From: Amphirosellinia nigrospora
Lineage: Eukaryota > Ascomycota > Sordariomycetes > Xylariales > Xylariaceae
Assembly (NCBI GenBank): GCA_004123355.1
Contig: SCHM01000002.1
Coordinates: 7,227,569-7,291,568, forward strand
Length of the DNA: 64,000 bases
Direction: 5' to 3'
This document shows positions 51,463 to 64,000 of this stretch, piece after piece (within the stretch, counting starts at the first letter, position 1; the number at the start of each line of letters is the position of its first letter). The notes under the pieces were generated by a model. That model saw nothing but the letters and a program-made list of their open reading frames with translations. It was not told the origin of the DNA and ran no database searches. The position numbers and the translations under genes are program-made.

Positions 51463-54071
51463 ATTCTATCAAAAGGTGGGTTTTCCCTTTTGTGCTCACA
51501 CGTTTGAGCAGTGAGGCAAAATTTACGGCTGAAAATTTAGTAGGTCCGTATCGAGATGGGGTATTGGCCTGAACCTTAAAAAGGAGGGTAGTCTTTGTAG
51601 ATATGGAGCGACAGTGGTATAATATGAGACATGCAGCGGGTCATCTATGAAGGTTTGTGTCGGGGTTTGGGGCGGCTGGGGCAGATCGTGTTCTATATTT
51701 AGTAAAAAACAGAGCACATCACAAGGTGGGCATCTCATTTATTCTCCAACCGTTTATGCATGATAAGCATACTTACCATATTACAGAATGACGCTACAAG
51801 AGTTTCCTAGATAAATCTCAGTAGAAGAGCACTACTTAGACATTGAGGTTACAATGGTGAGAGGAGAGCGGAAATAGGGGTTTCGAGGCTTGCATTGGAC
51901 CCAAACCCACCAAATTTGTCTGTTGAAGTGAAACTGAATAGGGGTCTCGACTACAATGACGTCGGAAGCTATAACTACATGGCTGGAAATGCTTATTATG
52001 AGACATCGTCACATCACATGATTTCGAAACAGTGAGACAAAGTATGCAGCTCGGTTTCTCTTTAGTGGGACGCAAAACGTTGTGGTAGGTAAAGCGTTTT
52101 ATTGTCACACGGTTCATAAGGCTGGTTGTCGCAGCCAAGTCTCCGAGTTGATACACTTTACAACGGTAGGTAGTCAGTACTTTCAAAATCGTTATAAGGC
52201 ATTGGGAGTGCTACACTATGGAATGAAGAACAAGGTCTATACCAGAGACAACGGGTTTGAGGCCTTCTGGGAAATGACGACGACCTTCAACCAACACGCA
52301 ACAAGTGTTCAAAGCAACGCGTAGGTTGATACGTAAGTAACGTAGACTTGCAGGTTCTAGACTAACAACTACCTACTTGATATACGTAGTTGACGCAGTG
52401 TGGGGACAAGGTACTGAGGGGAATTGCTGGGCCTCGAGCAACTAGCTCTCTAACTAGGAATAAAGAGCCGCAACCGATGATGAAAACGGTGATTTTCTGG
52501 CTGGGTGATTCGTAACTGAATAGTGCCATGTAGTAGTCCGCCGCTATGAGATGAACATGAGCCTTGGTGCGCGTAACATGTATGACGACGACCTCTGGTC
52601 ACGCGTCCTATAGCGGCGAGGCTCTGGTGTATTGTTGACTAATCAAGGTGACGAATCCGGATTTTTTTATAGAGCGGGAGCCTAGGCCTTTCTTGTTTTC
52701 GACGTAACAAGGCCCTAAACAATGACTGGTAAAAGAAAAAGGAGGAAAAGTCAAAAGTTCGGTCCATTGTGCTGTGGTATTTTTGGGGGTCACTTGATAT
52801 CTGGCTTTGAGAGCGCGGCACGGGAAGAAAAGAAGCCGACCACCGACACTGATCATGTACAAAATACCTACCCAGCTTGCGACAGCTGTGGTCCAATCGA
52901 TTAATAGCTCGCTTTTCTATTCTTCACCCTACGATGGTAGTACATAAAATAGATCTAACTGGTGCCTCGTCGTCGCCGATGTGATTAGGTATTGATGCCG
53001 GCGGTGCCAGCCCCTCTGTATTCACGGAGACAGCCGGCTCGCCCGAGACAAAACCCTTGTAGAAAAAAAAGTCGATCTGTGTTTGTGAGTCAAATGTATG
53101 TCTTAGATTTGCATCATACCTAGTCTTAGACTTGGGCCATAAGTGTTTCTGGCCCCCAATCGAAGCGCCTTTTTATAGTACTGGATATAGTGTAATACTA
53201 TGTAGCTAGGCCAAAGCCAAAAAAGGGGGCGATAAGATGATACGCTAGGCTTAGTCTAGATTAGTGTAGCTCTAGATGTATCCATACTCCCCATCTCCCG
53301 TCATGCTTGTTTCAAGCGGAGGCCCAGCAACTTCAGGTTCTCGCTCTCCAGCGAATATCGGATACCCCATATGATGTTATGTTTCGCGCCTGATGGCGTG
53401 GACAACCTCGACCGCGCACGCAGATGCATTTGCCAGTACACTAGCTACCTGAGCGTTTGCTGGCTTAGGCTGGTCGCAGCCATAGGAAGCGAGAAACGAG
53501 AAAGGGGCAAGGGGAAACGGGGAACGGGCAAGATTACGTCCGCGCCCTCGCCCTCGCCCGCTTTGTCTCTGCCCTCGCTAACCATGTCCCAGCTCGTCCG
53601 CCTATCAGGTGGCGGCTGTGTGCGTGGTCTTCGTTGTTGTCAGTCGTAGTCTTCGCCCTTTACGCTCTGAACAAGGCCCGCGACCCGGTCCAGAACCGGG
53701 TCTGAGATCATTGAGATCATTTCCCCAGCTGCTTGTCGGTGCGACAAAGGTTTGATCATCAAGGAAGGCTGAGACCACCCATCCTACTGGTACTTTATCA
53801 TGTAAGTCGGGCCCCCTCGCATTTATAATTTATATTGCCATGTATCTAGGCTGCCTACGTCGTCTCCTGCTCTCAGGGTACCCTAGCTGTAATCTTGCCA
53901 CATGTGGTCATCATTGAAAATTATTTTGTGATTGCTCATTGTTACACTACACTATACTACACTATACTACACGAATCCCTTGGCTCGACCTGTCGACTTT
54001 CCTTGCCGACATCTGCCAAGCGATAAAGCCTAGCTTGAAGTACATATAACGAGGTGCCCGCGTGTGCCGGC
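51463..54071. other. No recognisable gene; short decamer repeat near 53,950
   Basis: No frame shows a known domain. A tandem of the 10-base unit ACTACACTAT (about 2.6 copies) lies at 53,947-53,972, ahead of the 2EXR gene promoter. An imperfect purine run lies near 53,488-53,530. Confidence 0.45.
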
Positions 54072-54078
54072 TATAAAG
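54072..54078 (+). promoter_or_regulatory. TATA box of the 2EXR gene
   Basis: TATAAAG lies about 96 bp upstream of the ATG at 54,168. Confidence 0.55.
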
Positions 54079-54167
54079 AGCTCTGTTTTGTTTCAAACAC
54101 CTGCTGCGGCTTCTCATAGCCTTGTTGTTATTGTTATTACCATCGTGTTAACGTTGTCGCCCTGACC

Positions 54168-54962
54168 ATGGAGTCAACATCGTCACCATTCATCAAGGTC
54201 CAAGGAGCGACCAACTTCCCCAAGTTTAGGGAACTTCCTCCTGAGCTACGCATCAAGATCTGGCAGTTCGCCATGCTCGAGCCAAGGACAGTTGTGATCA
54301 AGTCGCCATATACACGACACAAGCATATCCCTACTTCCCTGGACGAAGCGTTACCGCAAGCTCATGATGAGGAGGAGACTTGGCACTCAATGACACGGAT
54401 CCCCGCCGTTCTACACGTTAATTCCGAGGCTCGGTACGAAGCTTTGAAGAATTACTCCCTGTCACTGGGTGTCGGCAAGGCACAGCCGAGGGTGTACGTT
54501 GATTTCAACCGTGATACCATATTCTTCGGAGACACAGAGTTAGAGCCAACATGCAGGTCACTTTGGGCACATACGAATGATCTTAACAAGGTCCGCCGAC
54601 TGGCTGTAGTACCTCAAGGCGCATGGCGGGCATTACGATGGAAGAAAGTTGATCTTAATTCTCTGGAGAAGCTGATCTTCGTCCATGGTTCTGAGGAGAT
54701 CAAACTGGGATGCTCGTCTCAACTACTAGAAGATGAGCAAACGGACCCCTATCTGAGTCTTGAGCTTGAACGGCAGACCCAATTGTGGGAGACGGCCCTG
54801 ATGGGGAGACAACTCGAAATTGATGGCGTTGATAGCGCCAAGAAGCAACGTATTCAAGAAGCGAAGGATGAGTTCGCTACACTGAAGATGGTATTACTGG
54901 CGGAATGGGAGAGGGAGCCAACAGTATCGACGGCTATATTCGAGGAGGCAGGGGATATGTAG
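54168..54962 (+). CDS. 2EXR domain protein of unknown function
   Basis: This intact, intronless gene encodes 264 residues. The N-terminus carries the fungal 2EXR signature: FPKFRELPPELRIKIWQFAM (residues about 17-36), then PRTVVI, and further on PAVLHVNSEARYEALKNYSL and VYVDFNRDTIFFG. The second half is Glu/Lys-rich and probably helical. 2EXR proteins form large families in filamentous ascomycetes and have no established biochemical role. No signal peptide or membrane segment is seen. Unlike the other recognisable genes here, it has no frame break over 795 bp. The start is the first ATG of the frame, about 96 bp after a TATA box. Confidence 0.9.
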   Translation: MESTSSPFIKVQGATNFPKFRELPPELRIKIWQFAMLEPRTVVIKSPYTRHKHIPTSLDEALPQAHDEEETWHSMTRIPAVLHVNSEARYEALKNYSLSLGVGKAQPRVYVDFNRDTIFFGDTELEPTCRSLWAHTNDLNKVRRLAVVPQGAWRALRWKKVDLNSLEKLIFVHGSEEIKLGCSSQLLEDEQTDPYLSLELERQTQLWETALMGRQLEIDGVDSAKKQRIQEAKDEFATLKMVLLAEWEREPTVSTAIFEEAGDM

Positions 54963-57900
54963 ATCATGGGTGTGTTACTCAACGTACAATCCTCAGTGAT
55001 ACCCGGCCAGTCCTATCGAACGTCCTCGTTTCCTCCTAGCCTTTATGATGTATTATTTAGCATTGAGATACCCAAACCAATACCTTTCGCTTTTCCCTTA
55101 CACCACTGATGTGTGGTCAGTATCAGTGACACAAGTCAGGAGCATGTGCATGAGCATGTGCATGTGTATGTAGCCACGCGTGATTAACCACCAATGTGAT
55201 AGCAAGAACTAGGCCATTCAACTTGATATCATGGTCTCGCCCATTGCTGCCCCCACCCCAATCAAGCCTGTTTGGCGAGTCGTGTGACACTTATCATATC
55301 GTCAGACAAAACTCAAAATTGTATAGGGACCATTTTAAGCTTTCATCTTGTTTTGGGCTGACGTTGGAGTGAACGCCAACGCCGCGCATCCTGCACTCGC
55401 ATTCGACACGCCAAAGCAGGCGCCCGCTTTCCCGTCCGCGTTGAGCCGTCCACCACAAACCCTTATGCGCATCAGTCATGGATTACTGTTTACCAATAAT
55501 TCAGCTCACCGTGACGAGATGTTGATCATGTACCCGGATTTGTGGTACGCTACCTACATTTGTGTGCCTATTGAAAATTTTTTCAAAAGCTTGTCTATGT
55601 TCCCGGCAGGCATACCTTATGACGATTGATCCGCTATAGAAAAGGGAGAGGGGTTGCATATTACTGTAACGAATGAAGGGATCACTGCAAGGAGGCGTAC
55701 GACCCGGCCCACGATTGGAAGAAGCCTCGCGCTAGGAATCTTGAAACAATGTGGCTAAAGGCCGCCGCCGCCGCCTCCGCCCAAAGTCCCAGACTGCGAT
55801 GGATAACTTACATATGATGTGAATCATTTACCTACCTACCTACTCGGTATATATATTATCTCATATTAACAACGCAGAGTGGAACAGCAAGAATAAAAGA
55901 ACAATACATGCGAAGGAACAGAGAATAAGGAAGGAAAACCTCAAGGCAGATTATTCACGATATCCATGGAATCCCTAATGTTGGATGTAGCACGAGTCAT
56001 GCCTACCTACATGGAGGAATAGGCACTTATGCGGCACAAGCTTGGTTTTGATACCCTCGAATTATGGCATCGGGGTTTCTACAACTAAGCGAAGTCCTGT
56101 GGCCCCCGATTGAGATGATTACACAAGTCTTGCCGGGTTGTTTCGCGACTACGTAGGTCGTAGGTTAACGCCGACATCTCGAGTCCTGAATCCAGCCTCG
56201 ATACCCGCCCCCCCAACGTGCGACTTGCACGAAAGCAAAGTATGGGCCGAAAGACGGGGCTCCCGCGCTCCCTGATCCAAATGTTCTTGCAGCGAAATAT
56301 CAAAAACTGTCGTCATCATACCGATATACAGGTACCTAAGTTCTGCAAGTAGCCGGTGGGGGGAACCCTACGAAGTAGGGAGGAAGGGAAGTTGGATGAG
56401 AAAGGGCCAGGTTGATGCTGGTTTTGTCGCATGCATATCCCGGCACTTACATACATACAAATACACCCATTGTAGAATGTAGATGGGTGGGAACGTAGCT
56501 ACTTGATAATTGCACACCTCCTTTTCCTGGGGGACGTATACACTCGCTGAGCTTAGGCGTTTGGTTGGTCGAATCTATACGCATCATACTACCAAGTTTG
56601 CTCTGTGTTCCCTTTGAAAGACGCGTGGATTTTATGCGATGCACATCATTGGGGTTGGACTGCAGCCGTTGCGCCGGTACCGAACGCATTATGAGGTTAG
56701 TTACCTAGTTGTTTGGTGGGGGTTCGGGCGAGGGTTCATCCCTTTGAGAGCGGGAGCATGTATAGCGAACCGTATGAGTGTCGCATTTGATATTGTAAAG
56801 AGAAAGAGAGTTCATCATCTAGCTCCGCCACGTCAAGCTTCTCGCGAACAGGAATGTAGTATTGTTCAATATTTTTTATATGCTCTACCTGTGATTGACA
56901 GCAGTATGGCTCGGGAGTTGACCCCAACGACCGCCCGAGAACGTCTGCTGAAGTAAATCAAGTCCCTGATCGTCCCTACGTCGTGATGCATCGCTCGTCC
57001 CCTTTTCTGTTCGCCATTCCTTTACACCTCCGCTCTCCTTACTCGCTAGATCTGAATGAAGTTCCTGGGAAATGTATAAATTCATGAGATTTTATTGAGA
57101 TAGGACAATTCTATCTCAAGCCGCTTTAAAAAGTATATAGAAGGGAGGAGGCTAGGAGTAGCTAAAAGGTAGCATATAGATACTAGCTCAATCGGTACCA
57201 GACTCGAGGATCGTATACGAATTCTCACGGTTCTAGGGCGCAAGGGTTAGGAGGTTCAACGCGGTTCGCGTTCCTATTGGATAGACTAATTCGAGTTTCT
57301 TGTTCCTATTGCTTTTATTAGAGTAGTAGTTGAACAACAAGTAGTGTCTAAACTGCCCAACAAATTCTTCCTGAAGATACCGTCTCATGCTCTAATAATT
57401 GACAACAGCGTCTTCTTCATGATATGATGTATCTTTTCTTTCTTTTTTTATCGTCTTGAACCGTAGCAGGCCTGGACCAACATGCTCTGCTAAAGGTAAA
57501 TGAGGCTAATGGTATTGGTCGCCCCGTTTTCGATCATGATCTCGATTGGAGTGTGACATCGTGTAAGATATGGCCTCCTTAGAAGTTGTAGAATACGAAA
57601 TGGCGTTCTGAGTTCACGCGACACCTGCACTTGTCGTAGCCACTGCCAGGCAACCGCAAGTCTTTGCAGCCAAGGAGAGAAACAGACGATGAGTGGCTTG
57701 CGAGATACGGCGGTCTGTACAAGTCAGCCTTTTCACGCCCCCCTCGTCTTCTTAGCAAATGATCCGGAGATATACTAGCACGGACTATCATATCTCTTGG
57801 GTTTCGAGATATCGAAATGGCATCATTTTGCTGCTCAGCCCCGACATTTCCTGCAAGGTAGTCGTAATGAGGCACCTGCTTCTGGGGGCGATCTGGCTTG

Positions 57901-58515
57901 GTGAGTAAAATGCTGATGAAACACGTGGCGTAAATCTTGACGCACACCCTTTCACGTGGGATTTCCACTCCATTCTGGGGCGTTGACACTTCTTTGGTTT
58001 ACTAAGACTGGCTTCAAAATTCTAGGCCGCGCCCCATACCGGCTTCGCTGATCTGACTGTAAAAACGACGACCGCCATGGCGTATAAAGTTTCGGTCTTA
58101 TGTAGGAGCATAAAAAGAAGGTTTTAGTTAGGGTGATCGTCTTCATGTGTTTTTGTATAAACGTCCGACGATGGTTAACGGAACGGAAGTTGGTTGGGGA
58201 TTTCCCTGATCTTCCGATTCCCCAACCCGAAGTCCACCTCCGTATCCTTCATGCAGAGCCCAGATCCGACAACTCTTGTCAGCTGTCACACCTAACCTTA
58301 AAGAGCCAACTGTCCATTGTTGGAGCTCTATGGGCATAAGTGTTTTGCGGATGCTCAGCCCCTGAACAGACGTTTCTTAAACCCTATACCGAGCTACGCC
58401 CCTCGCGTAACAAAGCAAATAGAGAATAAAACATAGCAAATTTCACCAGGAGTGGCCTTAGAGAAAAATGCTCGTGAAAAAAGAAGGCCGGAGGGGACCG
58501 ATATCTGGCACTGAG
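54963..58515. other. No recognisable gene
   Basis: Several frames of 60-136 codons occur on both strands (for example 57,579-57,989, -), but none shows a domain I recognise. Features seen are CATGTGCATG repeats near 55,140-55,170, a GCCGCC run near 55,760-55,780 and TACCTACCTACC near 55,830-55,845. Confidence 0.45.
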
Positions 58516-58845
58516 TCATGGTGGTGTGGGCATCGCTGTCTGGGTAGTTCCCGCAGTACGTCTATAAGAAATTCTAGAGACCAATGTCTCAGAGAAAGTG
58601 AGGGAAAAGAGAGCCGTGATAAAAGGTGAGAATCCCAACAAAACCACACCAAAAAAAACGTACAACACCAAGGATTCGCTGGTCGTCACCGACCCAACTA
58701 CTAATTCGGCCCTCACTGGCTTATCTATGGGGAGCGGACGGGACCCCGAGTTCTCCAGTGGGTATGGTCGTACGTGACATCTACATGAGCTATTTGGTTT
58801 AATAAGGCTGTGTTGGTATGTAGACTCTGTCGCCATAATATTCAC
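58516..58845 (-). CDS. Hypothetical small membrane protein
   Basis: A 109-codon frame starts MNIMATESTYQHS and contains one strongly hydrophobic segment, SLVLYVFFGVVLLGFSPF, around residues 58-76. The rest is polar. I know no family for it. The only support is the uninterrupted frame and the clean membrane segment. Confidence 0.25.
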   Translation of the reverse strand: MNIMATESTYQHSLIKPNSSCRCHVRPYPLENSGSRPLPIDKPVRAELVVGSVTTSESLVLYVFFGVVLLGFSPFITALFSLTFSETLVSRISYRRTAGTTQTAMPTPP

Positions 58846-58965
58846 GTTTTATTAACAGGCTTCGTGGTTGCTTTTCACACGGATGTCAAATTCGTGAATA
58901 TTCGCTTTAGATGTCATTTCATTACATGTAAGAATACGACTTTTAGCCCCATCCCCCATCTTTGA

Positions 58966-60201
58966 TCAGAGCTTACTGCTCGCAGTGGCGCCATTAAGAT
59001 ACGTGCCACCAAGCTTTAGCATAGCAGTGGCCTCGGCGACCATCTCATCGACGATTTCCTTCGCGGGCTGGATCTTCTGGATCAGGCCGGCGACCTGGCC
59101 CATGATATGCGGCGGGTCGACCTCGTTCCCTTGCTCGAAGTCGTGCTCGATGGGACGATGCCCTTGTCGCACAGCTCCTTGACCTTGTCGGGTTGGGCGT
59201 GCCACTTGGCAATGTACTCGTTGGTGCGCATGCGGAGCGGGCGGCCGGATAGCACGAGCGTGCGCTCCGTGCCTGCGAAATCGCAGTCCACGACGCTACG
59301 CTTGTGCGCCTCGGAGCAGTTGGCCTCCTCGGACGCCACGAACCGCGTGCCCACCCACACGGCGACGGCGCCCTGCATGAGACTGGACGCGAGCGCCCGT
59401 CCGCTGCTGATGCCGCCGGCCGCCACCACGAGCGCGGGCGACCCCTTTAGCATCGGCGGCGTGTACTTGCGCGCGACACTAGAACACTCGGGGGTTAGTT
59501 ATTACCGTTCCGACCGTGATTCATCGGGGTTTCAGAGGTCCCAGACACTGTCTTTTTTTTTTTTTTGCTTTTTTTTGGTAAAAAGAGGAAAGCTTGTGCT
59601 CGAAAAAAGGCGCTGAGATAAGAAGAAAAGAATGCCGGGTATAACTCACTCTACGACGGCGGGGATGAGAATGGAATTGGCGATGTCGCCTGTGTGACCC
59701 CCTCCTTCACCGCCCTGGGCACACACCATGTCGACGCCGAGGTCCAGGGCCTTGGCAGCGTGCTTGGGATGCCCGACCATGTTCATGATCAGGATACCGG
59801 CCGCGTGTAGCCGGTCTATCACGGCCTTGGGCGGGACGCCGACGGCGCTGACGAAGAGCTTCGCACCACTCTCGATGGTGATGTCGATCAGCTCATCCAG
59901 CTTCCCGCCAGTGTAGTCGTGGTTCGTCTTGCGAGCGCTGCCGCCGATCTGGGGCAGTGCGAGGTCTACGCCGAAAGGCAGATCGGGCGACTTCAGGTTC
60001 GCCTTCAGCTCGGCGACGATGGACCGCAGCTGGTCTGGTGTGTACATGAAGCCTCCAATGACCCCCAACCCGCCTGCGTTGGAGACGGCTGCGGCGAGTA
60101 GGCCGCCCGATGTCGCGCCATTCCGGCAAGTATGACTGGGTGTGAGATCCCGAGTAGCTGGGTGAGTGGTGTCGTGATTGGGCCTTTAGGTTGGGCGCCA
60201 T
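58966..60201 (-). CDS. Nitronate monooxygenase with a peroxisomal C-terminus (two exons, frame-broken)
   Basis: An FMN-dependent TIM-barrel enzyme (2-nitropropane dioxygenase family) that oxidises nitronates such as propionate 3-nitronate. Exons: 60,201-59,650 and 59,478-58,966, with a 171-bp GTGAGT-TAG intron between them. Landmarks: HPVILAGMA near the N-terminus, NAGGLGVIGGF, the flavin phosphate-binding AQGGEGGGHTGD, AAGGISSGRALA and WVGTRFVASEE. The C-terminus is SSKL, a canonical PTS1 signal, so the enzyme should be imported into peroxisomes. Frames break near 60,183, 60,118 and 59,153, each fitting loss of one base in a homopolymer (for example GGG to GG). The start ATG at 60,201 leads into the conserved N-terminus after the first correction. 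Confidence 0.9.
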
Positions 60202-61051
60202 TGTTGCGGTCGTCCCTAAAATACCTTCAGAATCTGGGGATGGCCAAAGTCTAAATGTTTAAGGCCTGGGAAGCTAGCACAGAGAATTGTGAAGGTCTAG
60301 CTGAACGATTCAACTTCGATTGAATACGCTAATTGAATACCTGAATAAATCTGAAATAGGATGATTATTTAATTATGAATCTTATAGCAACTAGCTATAT
60401 AGTACATATCATGCAATAACCAGATGAAAACAAAGAGGGGTCGAGCTTCTTTGATATCAGTACTTGACGCGGTCAGTTTAAACTACATTTTGATCTCGGT
60501 GATATTTCTTAAGTAGGCTGATGAGAGACTCAGTGGGGTTTCTGGGGTAATGCGGAGGGTGATATTGTACCGAGGCAACTTCTAGGGGAAACCCATGTCA
60601 GTCTTAATATATGTGGATACCGGTCTACAGGGATGTAAAAGAGAGACATACTTACCGTAGATCTTCTTGAGAATAGTGACTATCTGTGTATAGGCCGAGT
60701 TGTCTACTATATTCCCCTGCAAGCTTTGTGGGTGGCTGTATAATCTGGTGTACTTGGTTGGAAGAGTAAATTATGTAGTTGGTTTTTTTTGGTCGCCAAA
60801 CATGTGTTTATGGTAGTAGCACAATAGTGTTTATAAAGACGTAGTCAGGTTATGTTGGAACGGTTTGTTATTACCACTTGATGAAATGCTCCCATACAGC
60901 AGGACATTTGACCAAGGAGTTACCGAATTAAAATAGTCCGAGGCACTCCCGTTTTCTGATATTCCCGCCCAGTACATCATGCCGAAAAACGCCGCGCTTG
61001 TAATTCTACATAATGGTATCCCAAAATTCAACAAGGAGGAGATATTGCAAG
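60202..61051. other. No recognisable gene
   Basis: The stretch is moderately AT-rich with no known domain in any frame. The minus-strand frame at 60,831-61,034 has no motif. It probably contains the 3' end region of the next minus-strand gene and the promoter of the nitronate monooxygenase. Confidence 0.45.
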
Positions 61052-62356
61052 TTAGCTGAAGTGAGGCAACCGGGCGGGTATGAAATCGTCCTGTGGGCCT
61101 TGGGATGTTGATGTGATCGGCGACTGGGAGTCCCTCGGAGTTAATCTCTCGTCAGCTTCGGACTGGTTGTCATCCGATATATCGTCTAGTATCGCCGAGT
61201 CCGGAACTGGGACATGTTAACCGCTACAATTTCCGATTTTACCTCAGGCACGGATTCAATTTGCAGGTTCTCTCGACTCAAGCCCCGGCGGAGCGCCAAG
61301 TTAGCAGCAGCTTGACGCTTCTTCTCTATCGCCTCATCTTCTTCTAGTTCCAGCCGTAGCTCTTCCCGCTGTAGGTCTTCCAAAGACGGAGCTGGTAGCA
61401 ATACCGGGCTTGGCGGGCTGGAACTTGTATGCCGGCTTTGCCGTATTGACGGCCTTATCGAGTCTATCGTCGCTCCCGATTCGCTTCGTGATATCTTGTA
61501 ATTTGCTCTGCGTTTTCCTTTACTACTTTTGGTTCGGCTGCTAGAGCGGTCATCATGGTCTAGTGTTATACTAAACTCGTCATCTAATGGTATAGCATCT
61601 TCTTCCCCTTCTTCATCACTGGGGAAGAGATCGCCGCGTGACCGAAATGAATCGCTGGTATCTCCGCTGCCGGCTGTACCACTCCGCTTCCTAGACTGTG
61701 TCGGCAGGTCCTTGGGATGTGAAACGTCACCGTCGTTCGCGCCTAGTAACGGTTCGCGTTCGCCTTCTCCAGCGAGCTTCATAGAGCCGGGATGTTCCTG
61801 TAGATTGGCTGCGCTAGGCTTGTACCTTAAGGTTCCTCCTATTTTGAATGGTAGACGACCAAGAAACCCAAGAGGCGCGGTACTTGGAATTATCGTAGGG
61901 TCGTCGTGGCCACTAGCTCTTCTTCGGGACCCCTTGTGCCATAGCTCATACCCCGAGCCCTAGTCCTTGGTTGTTCGTGTACTTCGGCAGCTTGACCTTT
62001 CCGCTTCCCGGAGCCTGCTACCAAGCGATCCCAGTCTTCGGCACGCCAGCCACCCAAAAGGCCCCATCCTGGTCACCGAACTCCTCGTCCCAGTCATCGT
62101 AGAAGTCAAAGCTAAACTCGGCCGCCCCTCGTGCTCGCTGACGTTCTCTTGTTCGTCGAGCGCGCTCTTCGCGGTCACCCAGACAGACTGCGGTACAGCT
62201 GTCGAATGCGGAACCGATGGAACCGAGGCACGGTGTAACATAACTATGCCCAAAGCTCCAAATGCCAGCTGCGGCATTCTCTGTGACGGTTTCGGTGGTC
62301 TGGGATATCTGGTTCCAACGTTGCCGAAGGCGCGGATCTTCGAGGAACGTCGCCAT
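61052..62356 (-). CDS. Conserved ascomycete protein of unknown function (frame-broken)
   Basis: About 430 residues, apparently intronless. It starts MATFLEDPRLRQRW and continues with FSFDFYDDWDEEFG, ARGMSYGTRG, PTIIPSTAPLGFLGRLPFKI, GGTLRYKPSAANLQEHPG and EREPLLGAN, then an acidic Ser-rich region, a charged helix (about SLEDLQREELRLELEEDEA), and ends DDFIPARLPHFS. I recall this set of motifs from uncharacterised filamentous fungal proteins; no enzyme motif is visible and no function should be assigned. Frames switch near 62,036, 61,930 and 61,210, each consistent with a lost base. The true C-terminus lies past the first stop of the long frame, at 61,052. Confidence 0.7.
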
Positions 62357-64000
62357 AGTTCGGCGCAGCGTATATCGTGTTATATAAAGAACGGTAGATA
62401 AACCCGGGCTTGAGACGAAGGGAGACCAAAACTAACGCACGAAACGATGGATCCTAGAGAGTGTTCGTGTGGTGATGACCCGATGCTGTGCTGCGTTGCG
62501 CAGATTATTAGCGTGCCTCTGGGAGTTAGTTCGGAAGCGACCATAAGCCGTCCATGAAATTGACGAGGCCACGAAGAATAAAAGCAAAGCGTAAGTTAAG
62601 GAGCATGCCACTTCGAAAAAGGCCCAAGAGAAAGGGACTATTCTGTGGCTAAAGCTGATTATGGATCAATTGGCAAACTTACAGCGTGGTGGTTCGAAGG
62701 CTCAGTTGATGGAAGGGATCAGGCTTCAGAGGGTTCTGAGCTCGGTGTGCTTCCATTAGGGAAATTCCAAATGCAAATAGCTCTCATGCAGCAGGATGCG
62801 CAAATCAACCGTTATCCAATTAATAGGGTGCCTTAGGTATTCAGGGATTGGGTCCACGGAGCTGCTGCGTAGGTAGCGTAGCTGTAGGTACATCGAAATG
62901 CAGGGACTCGGGGAATGTTGGCAGGTGGTTACGTGGACAGGTACCAGTGCCGACTAGTATAGGTGGTGAGAGATGGATTAGGATCGCTATTGTAGGAAAA
63001 GAGGGTAAAGATGATGATGCTTAATGGAGGAACGTATTGTATATCATCATCAACAAGATGACTTGCTACAGGTAGCCTTAGTGAGGTGGGTTGTGAGAAG
63101 TTGGGATGACCTCATCCCTTTACCTTTAGAGAAGTTGTTACTGTTGGGTGCTGAGACTGTGCTGTTAAGTTCCAATGACACGACATCCTACCTAGGTCCT
63201 TGGGTACCTGTAGGTTAGGTCCGTAAGGGTGACAGTTGTGACAGTTACTTAGCTAGGTAGTGTGTGGTACCGTACTACCGCTAGAGTACACTACATGTCC
63301 CGCCCCAATAACCGGCGACCCCACCTTTTCCTCTATACAGTACATTAGGCCTCTTGGCCCCCACCTTACAGTAGGTATGTATGTCCTCAAGCCGCCAGCT
63401 GGCGTCCATTCACCCTTTGTTCCAGCCACTCAACGAGTCCCGACTCTAGACAGTCTAACCTCTTTCGAAAATTGTGAAGCGGTGAGGTTTGGCAAGAAGC
63501 GAGCTTGCCGGTTGCGAACCGCTTGTCTTCCACTCCCCATTGAATGGAATACATTGAATACCACCACCACTACCAGCACATAGCCCCATGTGCTGCTGTA
63601 CCATTACCCAGGAACTCATTTCATACTTGTATACTAGAGCCTACACGTTGTTTGACAATCATCCACCTACAAACCCCTCACAAACAGGTACTCAACTACA
63701 AACCTAGCATCCCCTGCCATCGCGAGACTTGCTCTACAATACAACTGCAGCCGATTGTACTGAGCAGCGCGCAACGACAAAATCTCTTCCTCACACGCTC
63801 TGTTCGAATGCGCCCAGCTACGCCATCTCTTATACCATCGTATATAAATTCATGATCACTCTCCATATCGCCCACGATGCTTAACACGGTGCCCCAAGGT
63901 GGTTGGGGTGCCAGTGCAGCCGTTACTCCCAACCGTAAGTCCATGGATTTCCTTTCATCGATCATCGATGATGAGCCGCACGCGTTGAAACCCCATGTGG
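62357..64000. other. No recognisable gene; probable promoter of the preceding minus-strand gene
   Basis: Frames of 63-107 codons on the plus strand show no domain. TAGGTA-type motifs recur (62,867-62,890, 63,190-63,260 and 63,370-63,385). The sequence runs off the window end. Confidence 0.4.

Overview
The window looks like nuclear DNA from a filamentous ascomycete (Pezizomycotina, probably a Sordariomycete). The evidence is short spliceosomal introns with GTAAGT/GTGAGT donors, a fungal-type phospholipase C, a 2EXR protein, a secreted bicupin oxalate decarboxylase, and a large AT-rich block with the signature of repeat-induced point mutation (RIP: TpA-rich, CpA almost absent).

Layout. 1-10,427: gene-poor DNA with no gene I can name, rich in ACCTACCT/TAGGTAGG motifs. 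10,428-13,805 (+): delta-type phosphoinositide phospholipase C. 13,806-17,159: no recognisable gene. 17,160-39,987: an AT-rich island that resolves into a nest of three LTR retrotransposons. The outer element has 287-bp LTRs and the target duplication GATTT. Inside it sit a second element (TSD CTTTT) and a third (TSD ATTAT), plus an inverted solo LTR (TSD GTTAT) and a 558-bp TRIM-like element. 39,993-64,000: a gene-bearing arm with oxalate decarboxylase (-), an Ulp1/C48-like protein (-), a MITE-like palindrome, a truncated homocitrate synthase paralogue (-), a 2EXR protein (+), a peroxisomal-type nitronate monooxygenase (-) and a conserved ascomycete protein of unknown role (-).

The genes do not form an evident pathway or cluster. 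They encode signalling (PLC), extracellular oxalate breakdown (OXDC), peroxisomal nitronate oxidation (NMO) and proteins of unknown role, on either side of a silenced transposon nest.

A property shared by nearly every recognisable gene is disruption by single-base frame changes. Wherever I could follow the frame, the change fits loss of one or two bases, usually in a short homopolymer, while catalytic motifs and splice sites stay intact. This is more like an unpolished assembly than true gene decay. The homocitrate synthase copy is the exception, because it also lacks its C-terminal region. Frame-broken genes are reported as whole spans.
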